A stretch of 64,000 bases of DNA. Origin: Sebaldella termitidis ATCC 33386. GTDB lineage: Bacteria; Fusobacteriota; Fusobacteriia; Fusobacteriales; Leptotrichiaceae. Under the pieces are notes generated by a model. The model made no database searches. It was not told the origin of the DNA and worked only from the letters and a program-made list of their open reading frames with translations. Where the stretch lies: NCBI RefSeq assembly GCF_000024405.1, contig NC_013517.1:2542001-2606000 (forward strand), read 5' to 3'. Positions 8,915-18,400 of this stretch are shown here, in pieces; position 1 is the stretch's first letter; each line of letters begins with the position of its first letter. The position numbers and the translations under genes were made by a program.

Positions 8915-9823
8915 TTATTTTCTATGACTCTCCCACTTTTCCAAAATATCTTCAAATATTTCCGTCTCACTCTGGAGACTCAGATTATAAATACAGTAGT
9001 CCTTCTCTTTGCGAAACCATGTCATCTGTCTCTTGGCATATCTCCTTGACTCCATTTTTATTTTGTCCACAGCTTCATCAAGCGACAGCTCCCCGTCAAA
9101 ATAAGAAAATAATTCCTTGTATCCTATTGCACTTATTTTATGAAGAGAGCTGCTGTATTTGCCGTATATCTCTTCTGCTTCCTCTAAAAGCCCCTCCTGC
9201 ATCATAAAATCAACTCTTCTGTCAATTCTGTCATATAATTCCTGTCTGTCCCTTAAAAGCAGAACTTTCAGAAAATTGAAATTATTTCTCTTTATATTTT
9301 TATTTTTCAAAACGCTAAACTTTTTTCCGCTCAAAATACAAACTTCTAAAGCACGCACAACCCTGACTTTATTTTTTATGTCAATCTCATTATAAGACTC
9401 AGGATCCAAAGCATAAAGCTCTTTCTGCAATTCTTCCAGAGTTTTTTCCGAAAAGATTTTCCGCAGGTTTTCATCTTTTTCAGGAAGCTCTGATATACCG
9501 TCTGTCACTGCATTTATATAAAGTCCTGTCCCGCCTGCAATAATTATATTTTCACTATTTTTTTCTTTTTCTGACAATATTTTATTTACATCTCTTTCAA
9601 AATTTCCCAGGGAATAATCTTCGTCAGGAAACACTATATCTATAATATAGTGCTTTATACCATTTGTTTCTTCCGGTTTTATTTTTGCCGTCCCTATATC
9701 CATACCCTTATATATCTGCATTGAATCTGCAGATATAATTTCTGTTTTTAGCTTTTCGGCAAGCCTTAGGGAAAGATCGGTTTTCCCCACACCTGTTGGT
9801 CCAGCTATTACTAATCCTTTCAT
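8915..9823 (-). CDS. miaA: tRNA dimethylallyltransferase MiaA
   Basis: A 302-residue enzyme that transfers dimethylallyl from DMAPP to N6 of A37 in tRNAs reading UNN codons. The P-loop GPTGVGKT (8-15), the ISADSMQIYKGMDIGTAK segment (32 onward), the AGGTGLY motif near 95-101 and the RYAKRQMTWFR motif near the C-terminus are all present and diagnostic. Length is normal for bacteria. It starts 11 bases after the obgE stop, so the two housekeeping genes share a transcript that continues into the glycan genes. Confidence 0.97.
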   Translation of the reverse strand: MKGLVIAGPTGVGKTDLSLRLAEKLKTEIISADSMQIYKGMDIGTAKIKPEETNGIKHYIIDIVFPDEDYSLGNFERDVNKILSEKEKNSENIIIAGGTGLYINAVTDGISELPEKDENLRKIFSEKTLEELQKELYALDPESYNEIDIKNKVRVVRALEVCILSGKKFSVLKNKNIKRNNFNFLKVLLLRDRQELYDRIDRRVDFMMQEGLLEEAEEIYGKYSSSLHKISAIGYKELFSYFDGELSLDEAVDKIKMESRRYAKRQMTWFRKEKDYCIYNLSLQSETEIFEDILEKWESHRK

Positions 9824-9834
9824 TCTTCTCCCTT

Positions 9835-11121
9835 TTATACAATGTATTCAAATTCATGTGTTGCAATTACAATAGTGTCCCCATTTTTAGCTCCTGCTTT
9901 TTCAAGCTTCTCTTCCATTCCCAGAGATCTCATCATATGAAGGAAATTTACTACACCTTCATCACCATTAAATACATATTTTTTCAGAACATTATCCACT
10001 ATCTGCCCCTCTACTTCAAATATACCCTCGTCTATTTCTGTTATAATCCAGTCAGATTTTCTGTTTATTATTTCAGGCAGTATTTCTTCAAGTGAATGTT
10101 CTTCCTCAAGCTCTTCCCTCGGAATTTGCTGGATCAGCTTCCAGGCCTCATTAATTACATCCTTAATTCCTTCACCTGCCAGAACAGATACCGGAAAAAC
10201 TTTCTCGTAACCCATAGACTTCACAAATTCTTCAAACTCATTATATTTTTCATCATCAAAAAGCATATCTATTTTATTGGCTATAACTATCTGCTTTTTT
10301 TTCGAAAGCTTCTCACTGTAATTTTCAAGCTCTTTATTTATTTTTACGAAATCATCCTTAGGATCACGCCCGTCCATACCAGAAATATCTACTATATGCA
10401 AAATAACCTTACATCTCTCTATATGTCTCAAAAATCTGTCGCCAAGACCTGTTCCAGTATGTGCTCCTTCTATCAATCCGGGAATATCCGCTACCACAAA
10501 GCTTTTTTCATCTCCAAGCCGAACCACGCCAAGCTTCGGTTTTAATGTGGTAAAATGATAACTCGCTACTTTTGACCCTGCTGAAGATACTTTATTTATA
10601 AAGCTTGATTTTCCTACACTCGGATATCCCACCAGTGCTGCATCTGCAAGAAGCTTCAATTCCAGCTTTACTTTAAGCTCCAGTCCCTCTCTTCCGCTTT
10701 CTGCCAGCTTAGGCGCCTTTCTTATAGAGGATTTAAAATGCACATTTCCTCTTCCCCCGTCTCCTCCTTTTAAGAAAACTGCCTTCATATTTTCTTCATT
10801 TAAGTCTAGAAGAAGCTTATTAGTTTCTATATCTCTTATCATAGTTCCCACGGGTACTTTTATTATAAGATCTTCCCCGGATTTACCGGCAGCTCTGTTT
10901 TTTCTGCCGTTTTCACCATTTGAAGCAACAAATTTTTTGCTGTATTTGAAGTCTACGAGTGTATTTATATTTGAATCTGTTTCAAAAACTATATTTCCGC
11001 CTTTTCCTCCGTCGCCGCCGTTCGGTCCGCCAAACTGAACGAATTTTTCCCGCCTGAATGTGGCAGCTCCGTCTCCTCCGTCACCGGATTTCAGGTATAT
11101 TATACTTTCATCTATAAACAT
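9835..11121 (-). CDS. obgE: Obg/CgtA GTPase
   Basis: A 428-residue ribosome-associated GTPase of the essential Obg family, acting in 50S subunit maturation and stress signalling. The glycine-rich Obg domain (1-158) has the repeated GGDGG pattern. The G domain carries G1 GYPSVGKS (165-172), G3 DIPG (212-215) and G4 NKID (282-285). A C-terminal OCT domain (about 350-428) is present, as in Gram-positive and fusobacterial forms. ATG with AAGGAG six bases upstream. A convincing promoter lies at 11178-11206, so it heads the transcription unit. Confidence 0.97.
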   Translation of the reverse strand: MFIDESIIYLKSGDGGDGAATFRREKFVQFGGPNGGDGGKGGNIVFETDSNINTLVDFKYSKKFVASNGENGRKNRAAGKSGEDLIIKVPVGTMIRDIETNKLLLDLNEENMKAVFLKGGDGGRGNVHFKSSIRKAPKLAESGREGLELKVKLELKLLADAALVGYPSVGKSSFINKVSSAGSKVASYHFTTLKPKLGVVRLGDEKSFVVADIPGLIEGAHTGTGLGDRFLRHIERCKVILHIVDISGMDGRDPKDDFVKINKELENYSEKLSKKKQIVIANKIDMLFDDEKYNEFEEFVKSMGYEKVFPVSVLAGEGIKDVINEAWKLIQQIPREELEEEHSLEEILPEIINRKSDWIITEIDEGIFEVEGQIVDNVLKKYVFNGDEGVVNFLHMMRSLGMEEKLEKAGAKNGDTIVIATHEFEYIV

Positions 11122-11177
11122 GTGTTCTCCTTTATTTCATTATTTATGAATTTTCTTTGTTTTTATAAATATTGTTT

Positions 11178-11206
11178 ATTATATCACATATTGCCATTAG
11201 TGTATA
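11178..11206 (-). promoter_or_regulatory. Probable sigma-70 promoter of the obgE-miaA operon
   Basis: Minus-strand -35 TATACA (11201-11206), a 17-base spacer and a perfect -10 TATAAT (11178-11183), preceded by TGTGA. The start of transcription would fall about 50 bases before the obgE ATG. A 12-base perfect palindrome, AGTGTATACACT (11199-11210), overlaps the -35 and could be an operator. The promoter at 51350-51378 shares the same TGTGATATAATAAA context. Confidence 0.6.
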
Positions 11207-11609
11207 CACTTCATATTCTCTGTATTTTATATTATTTTTTAAACAGTAAATAACAAAAAAACAATATAATATTTTTTGTTTTATTTATGTTATAAGTTTA
11301 TTTTAAAGCTTTGTTTTTTCATATAACCAGATAGTTATTTTTCCTTTCTTTTTTTAGTCAAATATTACTTGATTTTCATATAAGTATTAAGTAATATCTT
11401 TCTGTTTAGCTCTGCTTACAGTTGTTAAACAGACTCATCATTTGAATATATGCAAATATTTAAACCACATCTAAATATGTCCCAATACATATTCTTTAAT
11501 TTTATTTCAATTAATTTGAAAGATTAAAAAAAGATAATTGAAAGATTTCTATAAGTTTTAGATTATATAATGTGGTTGCTAGAGAAAATAATAATAGTTT
11601 TTTATTCAG

Positions 11610-11632
11610 ACTAGACACTTAAAGTGTCTAGT
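11610..11632 (+). terminator. Palindromic hairpin, terminator-like on the plus strand
   Basis: ACTAGACACTT and AAGTGTCTAGT form an 11-base perfect inverted repeat around a single A, which would fold as a nine-pair stem with a five-base loop. A T-rich run (TTTAATTTTA) follows on the plus strand, but there is no plus-strand gene upstream. On the minus strand no T-run follows. It may end a small RNA or be a protein-binding site. Confidence 0.4.
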
Positions 11633-11644
11633 TTAATTTTATAG

Positions 11645-11696
11645 AAAAAAATCATTCTTAATAAATATTATAATATATTTATTTTGAATGATTTTT
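11645..11696 (-). terminator. Intrinsic terminator of galU
   Basis: Directly after the galU stop the minus strand reads AAAAATCATTC (11686-11696), a long AT-only loop, then GAATGATTTTTTT (11645-11657): an 11-pair stem ending in a T-run. Position and direction fit termination of galU. Confidence 0.7.
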
Positions 11697-11698
11697 CT

Positions 11699-12589
11699 TT
11701 ATTTTATTTCGTCAATATTAATTTTTTTAAGATAATCAGAAACCATTTCTTTTAATTCATCATGTCTTAAAGCCATTTCTACAGTTGCTTTAAACATACC
11801 GAATTTATCTCCGGTATCATATCTTATCCCCTCATAATCATACGCATATAATTTATGACCGTCGTTTTTCATTTTAAAAATAGCATCAGTTAATTGAATT
11901 TCCCCGCCTTTTCCCGGCTTTGTTTCTTTCAGGTACTTGAATATTTCAGGTTCCAAAACATATCTTCCCAAAGCTGCAAGTCTGCTTGGCGCTTCATTTA
12001 TATCAGGTTTTTCTATAAATCCTTTTACTTCCACAGTTCTGTCATCTATCTTTTTCAAAGGATCAACAATACCATATTTATTTACTTCTGTTTCAGGCAC
12101 TTCCTGAACCCCTAATATATTACCTTTTCCCAGTTCCTTATGCTTATCCACCAGCTGTTTAGTAGCTGGATAAATAGGATTGTGAATAATATCATCTCCT
12201 AATACCACCACAAACGGCTCATCTCCAATGAAGCTCTCTGCACAGCCTATTGCATGTCCCAGACCTAAAGGCTGTTTTTGTCTAACGTAATAGATGTTGG
12301 CCATGTTTGATATTCTTTGAACCATTTTTAAAAAATCCTGTTTTCCCGTCTCTTCCAGTGTTTTTTCCAGTTCATATGAATAATCAAAATGATTTTCTAT
12401 TGAAGTCTTATTTCTGCCAGTCACTATTAATATTTCTTCTATTCCGGAATCAACAAGTTCTTCCACTAAATACTGAAGAGCAGGTTTATCCACAATTACC
12501 AGCATTTCCTTAGGCTGGGCTTTTGTCGCCGGCAATACTCTTGTTCCTAATCCTGCTGCCGGAATTACTGCTTTTCTTATTTTTTTCAT
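11699..12589 (-). CDS. galU: UTP--glucose-1-phosphate uridylyltransferase
   Basis: A 296-residue enzyme making UDP-glucose from UTP and glucose 1-phosphate, feeding the surface glycan and the GalE-like epimerase. The N-terminal RKAVIPAAGLGTRVLPATKAQPKEML signature (seen around 4-30) is the GalU/RmlA nucleotide-binding loop, followed by VDKPALQYLVEE, GLGHAIGCA and VLGDDI. FIEKP near 190 and GGEIQLTDAI near 230 are GalU-specific. AGGAGG precedes the ATG. It has its own promoter and terminator, so it is a single-gene unit. Confidence 0.96.
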   Translation of the reverse strand: MKKIRKAVIPAAGLGTRVLPATKAQPKEMLVIVDKPALQYLVEELVDSGIEEILIVTGRNKTSIENHFDYSYELEKTLEETGKQDFLKMVQRISNMANIYYVRQKQPLGLGHAIGCAESFIGDEPFVVVLGDDIIHNPIYPATKQLVDKHKELGKGNILGVQEVPETEVNKYGIVDPLKKIDDRTVEVKGFIEKPDINEAPSRLAALGRYVLEPEIFKYLKETKPGKGGEIQLTDAIFKMKNDGHKLYAYDYEGIRYDTGDKFGMFKATVEMALRHDELKEMVSDYLKKINIDEIK

Positions 12590-12656
12590 TTGTTCCTCCT
12601 AGATTATTTTTCTATATATGTTTAACTCTTTATTCATATAAAAGATATCTGTAAGC

Positions 12657-12685
12657 ATTATAGCATAAATATTTCTTTTTATCAT
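12657..12685 (-). promoter_or_regulatory. Probable promoter of galU
   Basis: Minus-strand -10 TATAAT (12657-12662) with a 17-base spacer to a weak -35 ATGATA (12680-12685). It lies about 70 bases before the galU ATG and just after the rmlB terminator, the expected place for a separate promoter. Confidence 0.5.
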
Positions 12686-12696
12686 AATTTTATACT

Positions 12697-12720
12697 AAAA
12701 AAGAGAATTTCCATTCTCTT
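12697..12720 (-). terminator. Intrinsic terminator of the rml/glycan operon
   Basis: On the minus strand, three bases after the rmlB stop: AAGAGAAT, a four-base loop GGAA, ATTCTCTT, then TTTT. This eight-pair stem with T-run closes the long minus-strand unit that ends with rmlB. Confidence 0.75.
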
Positions 12721-12723
12721 TTA

Positions 12724-13920
12724 TTATTTATTTTCATACATTTTCTCATAATATTTTTGATAATCTCCTGATATTACTTCCTCTACCCATTTTTGATTAT
12801 CAAGATACCAGATTATTGTCTTTCTTATGCCATCTTCAAATTTTGTTTCAGGATACCATCCAAGTTCATTCACTATTTTAGTTGGATCAATGGCATATCT
12901 TCTGTCATGACCTAGTCTATCCTGAACATAAGTGATTAAATTATAATTTATATTTTCCCATTTTGTTTTCAATATATTTTTATATTCTGCATTCTTCCCA
13001 GTAAGCTCTTTTATGATATCAATAACTAATTTCACTATTCTTATATTCTGTTCTTCATTAAAACCGCCTACATTATAAATTTCTCCTGCTTTCCCATTTC
13101 TAAGGACAATGTCTATGGCTTTACAATGATCTTCTACATACAGCCAGTCTCTTACATTTTTTCCGTCCCCATATACTGGTAAGGCTTTTCCTTCAAGAAC
13201 ATTTTTTATCATCAGGGGAATTAATTTTTCCGGAAAATGAAAAGGACCGTAATTATTTGAGCATCTTGTTATATTTACAGGCATTTTATATGTTTCAGCA
13301 TAAGCTAATACTATAAAATCAGCTCCTGCTTTAGATGCAGAATACGGGCTTCTCGGATCTAAAGAAGTTTTCTCTGTAAAAAACTCTTTTCCATATGTTT
13401 GCAATTTTCTGTCAGAAGCTATTTTTCCTGCAATTTCAGATGGTATTTCCAGATTTTGCGGTTCTTCAAAATCTTTTGCCAGTGAACCATAAACTTCATC
13501 AGTAGATATCTGTAAAAACTTTACTCCTTCTTTATATATCGGATAGCCGTTTTTATCTTCTCCTGTTCTCCATGCTGCCTTAGCACATTCCATCAAATTC
13601 TGGGTTCCAAGAATATTAGTTTCCAAAAATATCTGTGGATTCTCTATTGATCTGTCCACATGTGATTCAGCTGCAAAATTCACTATATAATCAATATTAT
13701 ATTTACTTATTAGCTCTTTCACCAGAACCGGATCTTTAATATTTCCTTTTTCAAAATTTACTCTTTTATCTTGAATATTTTCTTTTATAGTACCTAAATT
13801 TCCTGCATATGTCAGTTCATCCAGAACTATTACTTTTATATTCTTATATAGTCTAAGCACATATTTTAAATAGTTTGAACCTATAAAACCTGCTGCTCCC
13901 GTTATTAGATAAGTTTTCAT
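12724..13920 (-). CDS. rfbB: dTDP-glucose 4,6-dehydratase (RmlB)
   Basis: A 398-residue NAD-dependent SDR enzyme, the second step of dTDP-L-rhamnose synthesis. TGAAGFIGSN (7-16), HVDRSI, STDEVYGSL and the catalytic YSASK are present, and DRLGHDRRYAID near residue 335 is the RmlB-specific tail motif. It is longer than the E. coli enzyme because of an insertion after VYGSL (about 170-200) and extra residues before the tail motif; similar insertions occur in clostridial RmlB. Its ATG overlaps the rmlD stop by one base. Last gene of the locus, followed by a terminator. Confidence 0.95.
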   Translation of the reverse strand: MKTYLITGAAGFIGSNYLKYVLRLYKNIKVIVLDELTYAGNLGTIKENIQDKRVNFEKGNIKDPVLVKELISKYNIDYIVNFAAESHVDRSIENPQIFLETNILGTQNLMECAKAAWRTGEDKNGYPIYKEGVKFLQISTDEVYGSLAKDFEEPQNLEIPSEIAGKIASDRKLQTYGKEFFTEKTSLDPRSPYSASKAGADFIVLAYAETYKMPVNITRCSNNYGPFHFPEKLIPLMIKNVLEGKALPVYGDGKNVRDWLYVEDHCKAIDIVLRNGKAGEIYNVGGFNEEQNIRIVKLVIDIIKELTGKNAEYKNILKTKWENINYNLITYVQDRLGHDRRYAIDPTKIVNELGWYPETKFEDGIRKTIIWYLDNQKWVEEVISGDYQKYYEKMYENK

Positions 13921-14780
13921 TATAATTCTCCCTTTTCTTTCATCTCTTGTAAAAATCTATCTATTGCATCTTTCCAATCTGGAATTTTTTTCCCTAGCAA
14001 TTTTTCGGTTTTTTCAGATGAGAGTTTTGTATATTCTGCTCTTGCAGCCGGTAGCTTAAAATCCTTTGTTTTAGCAGTCTCCAATTTACCATTCCACCCT
14101 ATTTTTTCCAAAACATACTTAGCTTGCTCAAATTTACTGCATTCACCAGAATTACTTATATGATATAATCCAAATTTACCAGTTTTAATTAGCTCCCAAG
14201 AAAATTCTGCTAAATCTTTTGAGTAAGTAGGAACAGAAACTTGATCATCTACAATATTTAATTTGTTTTTAGCTTTGCTCCAGTTTATAACCTGTTTGTT
14301 AAAATTGTTATTTGCTATCCCAAAAACCCATGAAGTTCTGATTACATATGATTTTTCATATGCATTTAAAACATCTGACTCACCCTTGTATTTAGACTTT
14401 CCATACACTGACAGCGGATTTGGAGTATCTTTTTCTGTATAAGGACTTTTTCTTTCTCCATCAAAGACAAAATCTGTGGAGTATGTCATAAATACTGCTC
14501 CTGTTTTTTTACATATTTCTGCTAATTTAGTCGGAGCTTCAGAATTAAGTAGGTAACATTTTTCTTTATCAGTTTCTGCTTTATCTACATCATTATAGGC
14601 AGCACAGTTTATTATAATATCAAAGTTTTTATTTTCATTAAAAAATTTTTCCAGCTTATTATCATTTGTAATATCCAGTTCATTATAATCAGTTGCATAG
14701 TATTCCACTTCCAGTTTATCAAACAGATTCTGAAAATCATAGCCTAATTGTCCATTTGATCCTGTTAATAATATTTTCAT
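13920..14780 (-). CDS. rfbD: dTDP-4-dehydrorhamnose reductase (RmlD)
   Basis: A 286-residue NAD(P)H-dependent reductase, the last step to dTDP-L-rhamnose. The start ILLTGSNGQLGYDF, NCAAYNDVDKAE, STDFVFDG, and YGKSKYKGE with the catalytic Tyr and Lys are typical RmlD motifs. It lies between rmlC (14-base gap) and rmlB (one-base overlap), consistent with one coupled transcript. Length matches the family. Confidence 0.95.
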   Translation of the reverse strand: MKILLTGSNGQLGYDFQNLFDKLEVEYYATDYNELDITNDNKLEKFFNENKNFDIIINCAAYNDVDKAETDKEKCYLLNSEAPTKLAEICKKTGAVFMTYSTDFVFDGERKSPYTEKDTPNPLSVYGKSKYKGESDVLNAYEKSYVIRTSWVFGIANNNFNKQVINWSKAKNKLNIVDDQVSVPTYSKDLAEFSWELIKTGKFGLYHISNSGECSKFEQAKYVLEKIGWNGKLETAKTKDFKLPAARAEYTKLSSEKTEKLLGKKIPDWKDAIDRFLQEMKEKGEL

Positions 14781-14794
14781 AATCAGTCTCCTTT

Positions 14795-15364
14795 TTAAAA
14801 ATAGTACTTTTCATAATCAAATTTTTCTAAATTTTTATCTTTATCCGAAATAACTAATTCATTGATCAATATTCCATAATCACTAATTGGCCACTCTATT
14901 TTTAAAATATCATCATTCCAAAAAATTCCAGAATCATATTCAGGATAGTAAAAATCAGTACATTTATATTGAAATTCTGTTTCATCTTCTAATGTCAAAA
15001 AACCATGTGCAAATCCTTCAGGAACATAAAACATTTTTTTGTTTTTTTCGTTCAATTCAAGACCATACCATTTGCCAAAAGTAGGACTTTCTGTTCTTAA
15101 ATCTACTGCGACATCCCAAACCGCCCCCTTTGTTACTCTTACCAATTTTCCCTGAGAATGTTTACTCTGATAATGTAATCCTCTTAAAACTCCTTTTTTA
15201 GATTTTGAATGATTATCCTGAATAAATTCCATTTTTAAACCTAACTTTTCAAAATGGTTCTTATTATAACTTTCTAAAAAAAAGCCTCTCTCATCTTCAA
15301 AAACTAGTGGTTCTATTATTACTAAATCTGCTATCCCTGTTTCTATAATTTTAAAATTTGACAA
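14795..15364 (-). CDS. rfbC: dTDP-4-dehydrorhamnose 3,5-epimerase (RmlC)
   Basis: A 189-residue cupin-fold epimerase, third step of dTDP-L-rhamnose synthesis. DERGFFLESYN (23-33), QDNHSKSKKGVLRGLHYQ with the catalytic His in LRGLHYQ, VRVTKGAVWDVAVDLR, and YVPEGFAHGF are all present. Starts with TTG, chosen because AAGGTGA lies just upstream and no ATG fits. It follows the arylsulfotransferase gene with a 73-base gap. Confidence 0.95.
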   Translation of the reverse strand: MSNFKIIETGIADLVIIEPLVFEDERGFFLESYNKNHFEKLGLKMEFIQDNHSKSKKGVLRGLHYQSKHSQGKLVRVTKGAVWDVAVDLRTESPTFGKWYGLELNEKNKKMFYVPEGFAHGFLTLEDETEFQYKCTDFYYPEYDSGIFWNDDILKIEWPISDYGILINELVISDKDKNLEKFDYEKYYF

Positions 15365-15437
15365 AACTATTCACCTTCTTTAATTCAAAAATATTCCTTA
15401 TTTTATCATACTAATATATTTTCTCATAATTTTATTT

Positions 15438-18400
15438 TCAAAAATTCCATATTAAATTTTTAGGATTTAATTCAAAATGATTTACTCTATATGAGTTAGA
15501 TATATATGCCTTATCATATAACTTTACGATTAGCACTTCTTCTCCATTCCTAATTTCTGATATAACTGTTTCACTTTTTGAAGTTGGTGAAAAAACCTTA
15601 GATACATCACCTGTAATTTTACCATTCGAATCTATTACTATCCCACCGAAATTTATTAAATAGTAATCATTATCAAGCACCTCTATATTTCCTATATAAG
15701 GAGTAAAAGTACTATTCCCGTTTTCTTTTCCATATTCCCAGACTTTACTTACTTTCATGTCAGATTCATCAATTCTGAAGATAACCCCTCTTGAATAGTT
15801 CGTTTCTTCTGAAATACCATGTCTAAAATTTCCATTATCATATACATATAATAATCCATCTATCAATTTTACTCCATGTTGTCCGTATGCATAATCAAAA
15901 TCTGAAGAATTAGGTTTTAATATCTTATTTGTCAGATCCCTTTTTTCGTTCCATTCATATTTTTCTCCGCCAAATATCCATTTTACTTCTGAACTATTAT
16001 AATCTATTGCTATTACTGCATTTTGGTGTCTGCTTGATATGATTAAATAGTTTGTATCCTTATCATACCAGACTGCATTCTGATGAAACCAGTCTTCTTT
16101 ATATTTACTTACTATTTTTTCTTCCAGAACTTTATTTTCTTTTTCTTTATTTGTCATTAAGTCATAATTGATATATTCGGGTCTTGCAATTTTTTCTTTA
16201 ATATTAAAAATTTCTTTCATATTCCATCTTTTTACTACTCTGCCAGTTTCTCTGTTAATTTCTACCATATAATCTTCTAAATCTCCATCTGGATTATTTA
16301 TTAAAGCAATATAGTTTTTGTTTGGTAATTCAACAATATCATGATGTACTCCGTCTACATCGTATTCTTTATGAACTTTTCCCATTATATTTAATTCATA
16401 AAAACCGCTTTTATAATAAGGTGGTCTCGTCATCTCATTATTTATTGCCAGAAAGCGGTCATTTTCCAGCTGAGTAATAGGACTTGTTCCTCCGATACCA
16501 TCCTTAATATACCATCTCACATCTCCATTTAAATCGATCGCATACATCCCTGAAAATGATGAAATAAATAAAAATCCTTTTTTTAATTTTTCTTGATCTT
16601 TCTTCAAAATTTTTACTTTGGGCATATCTATTTCCACTTTATCTGTTTTTATCTTTATTTTTTTTCTTATTTTTTTCCCGTGTTCATCATAAGCTGAAAT
16701 AAATACAATATTTTTTTTATCAGGATATAAGCCATATACTGGTATTATATGAAGATTATTATAACCCTCTAATTTATATTTCAAAGTTCCCTCTTTATTT
16801 TTACCTGGAATCTCTATTTCAATATTCATTTTTGAATCTGTTTTAAATAATATTAACGCTGTTAAAGGGGATAATCCGTATGGATCCTTTACTATCATAG
16901 GATCGTCAAGAGTGTATACTTTCTTTTCAAAGTCTTTTTTTATATTTTCTTCTATTTTTTTTTGCTTTTTTATTAATTTAGTATTGTCTATACTGTTTAA
17001 AGCTAAATAATAATCTGTTTTATATTCTTTTTCTATATCTCCATATACCACTTTTACAGCTACTTTATATTTTCCTGGTGGTAGATTTGTCAAAGATATC
17101 CAGTCATTAAAACCTGACTTGCTATAATTTTTATTATTCCCCAATACTTTATTAAAAACTTCTGTTACATCTCCTCTTATAGTATTATTTAATTGTACAC
17201 TGTAACTTCTATCTTCATTATATAAAACCAAATATTTTTTAACAGTATCTGAATTATATTCTTCTAAAAAGGCCCATCCATCTATGGACAATGACTTACT
17301 TTCAATATCCAAAGATATTTTATCTATGCAGGCATGTTCTGTCTCAGGTAAAATTCTTTTATTTTTATCCTCTTCTAAAATTTCCTCTTTATTTAAATAT
17401 ACTTTTGCCTCAGCTTGTAAGTTTTCAGTTTCATAATTTTCCGGATATATGAACATTCTGTCTATTCTATAAACACTTGTCATATCGCTAAATTTAAGTT
17501 CTACTTCATATGCTACTTCAGAATCAGGATAAGTTACTTCTACAATTCTTGGTGAATTTAACCCTTTAGCAAAATTAACATCATTTACCAAACTACCAAA
17601 TGATATAAGTCTGTTCCCAGTTTTAGGAAGATAGTTTGCATCTCCTACAGAAGCTGAAAATAAATCTTTTCCTCTTACTTTTCCATATTCCCAAATTTGT
17701 GTTACAGTCATTTCTTTTTCATTTATTCTATACTGCACAGCTCGACTGTAATTTTTTATATTTGGTACACCACGTCCATTTCCGTTATCGAACAGTAAAA
17801 TATCAATAGTGTCTACATTATTATCAAAATCTGGAAGTTCTTCTTGTGAATGCTGTCCATATTGCCACTCAAAAAATCCTTCAGTCTCTATTGGTGTTAA
17901 TAAATAATTTCTATAACTGTCATTCCATTGGTCATGTATCCCCAAAATCCATTTTAATTCTAATTCTGGATAACTCATTTTAATAACTGCACTTTGATGC
18001 CTTCCCGAAAGAGTTATACCATCTTTATGCTCATATATTGCATTTAAGTGAAACCAATCATCAAAACTTGCACCAAAAAAATCTTGTTTAAAAAGTTTTT
18101 TATTTATATATCTATTCTGATCTAATACAGTTTTTAAATCTATCTTTTTTATAATTTTTCCACTATTTCGTGATAATTCTATTAACGAGTCTTCAGATCC
18201 ATTTTCATCCAGAGTTGTTATAAGGAAATTTCCATTTTCCATTTCCAAAATATCATGATGGATATTTTCTGATGCGATTGAATAAATGTTATATATCTTT
18301 CCTAATAAATCTAATTCTAAAAATTTATTTTTCACTTCTGAATTCATAATTATATTTCCATTTCTAAGTCTTTTAAATATCAAATTTGATTTATAATTAG

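Larger units (their letters stand above)
11122..11698. other. 577-base intergenic region between obgE and galU
   Basis: No protein gene is visible. From left to right it holds the obgE promoter (11178-11206), two hairpins with perfect stems (11362-11370 with 11389-11397; 11401-11408 with 11426-11433), a TATAAT on the plus strand at 11566-11571, a near-perfect palindrome (11610-11632) followed by a T-rich stretch, and the galU terminator (11645-11696). The rest is AT-rich filler with no recognisable signal. Confidence 0.7.
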
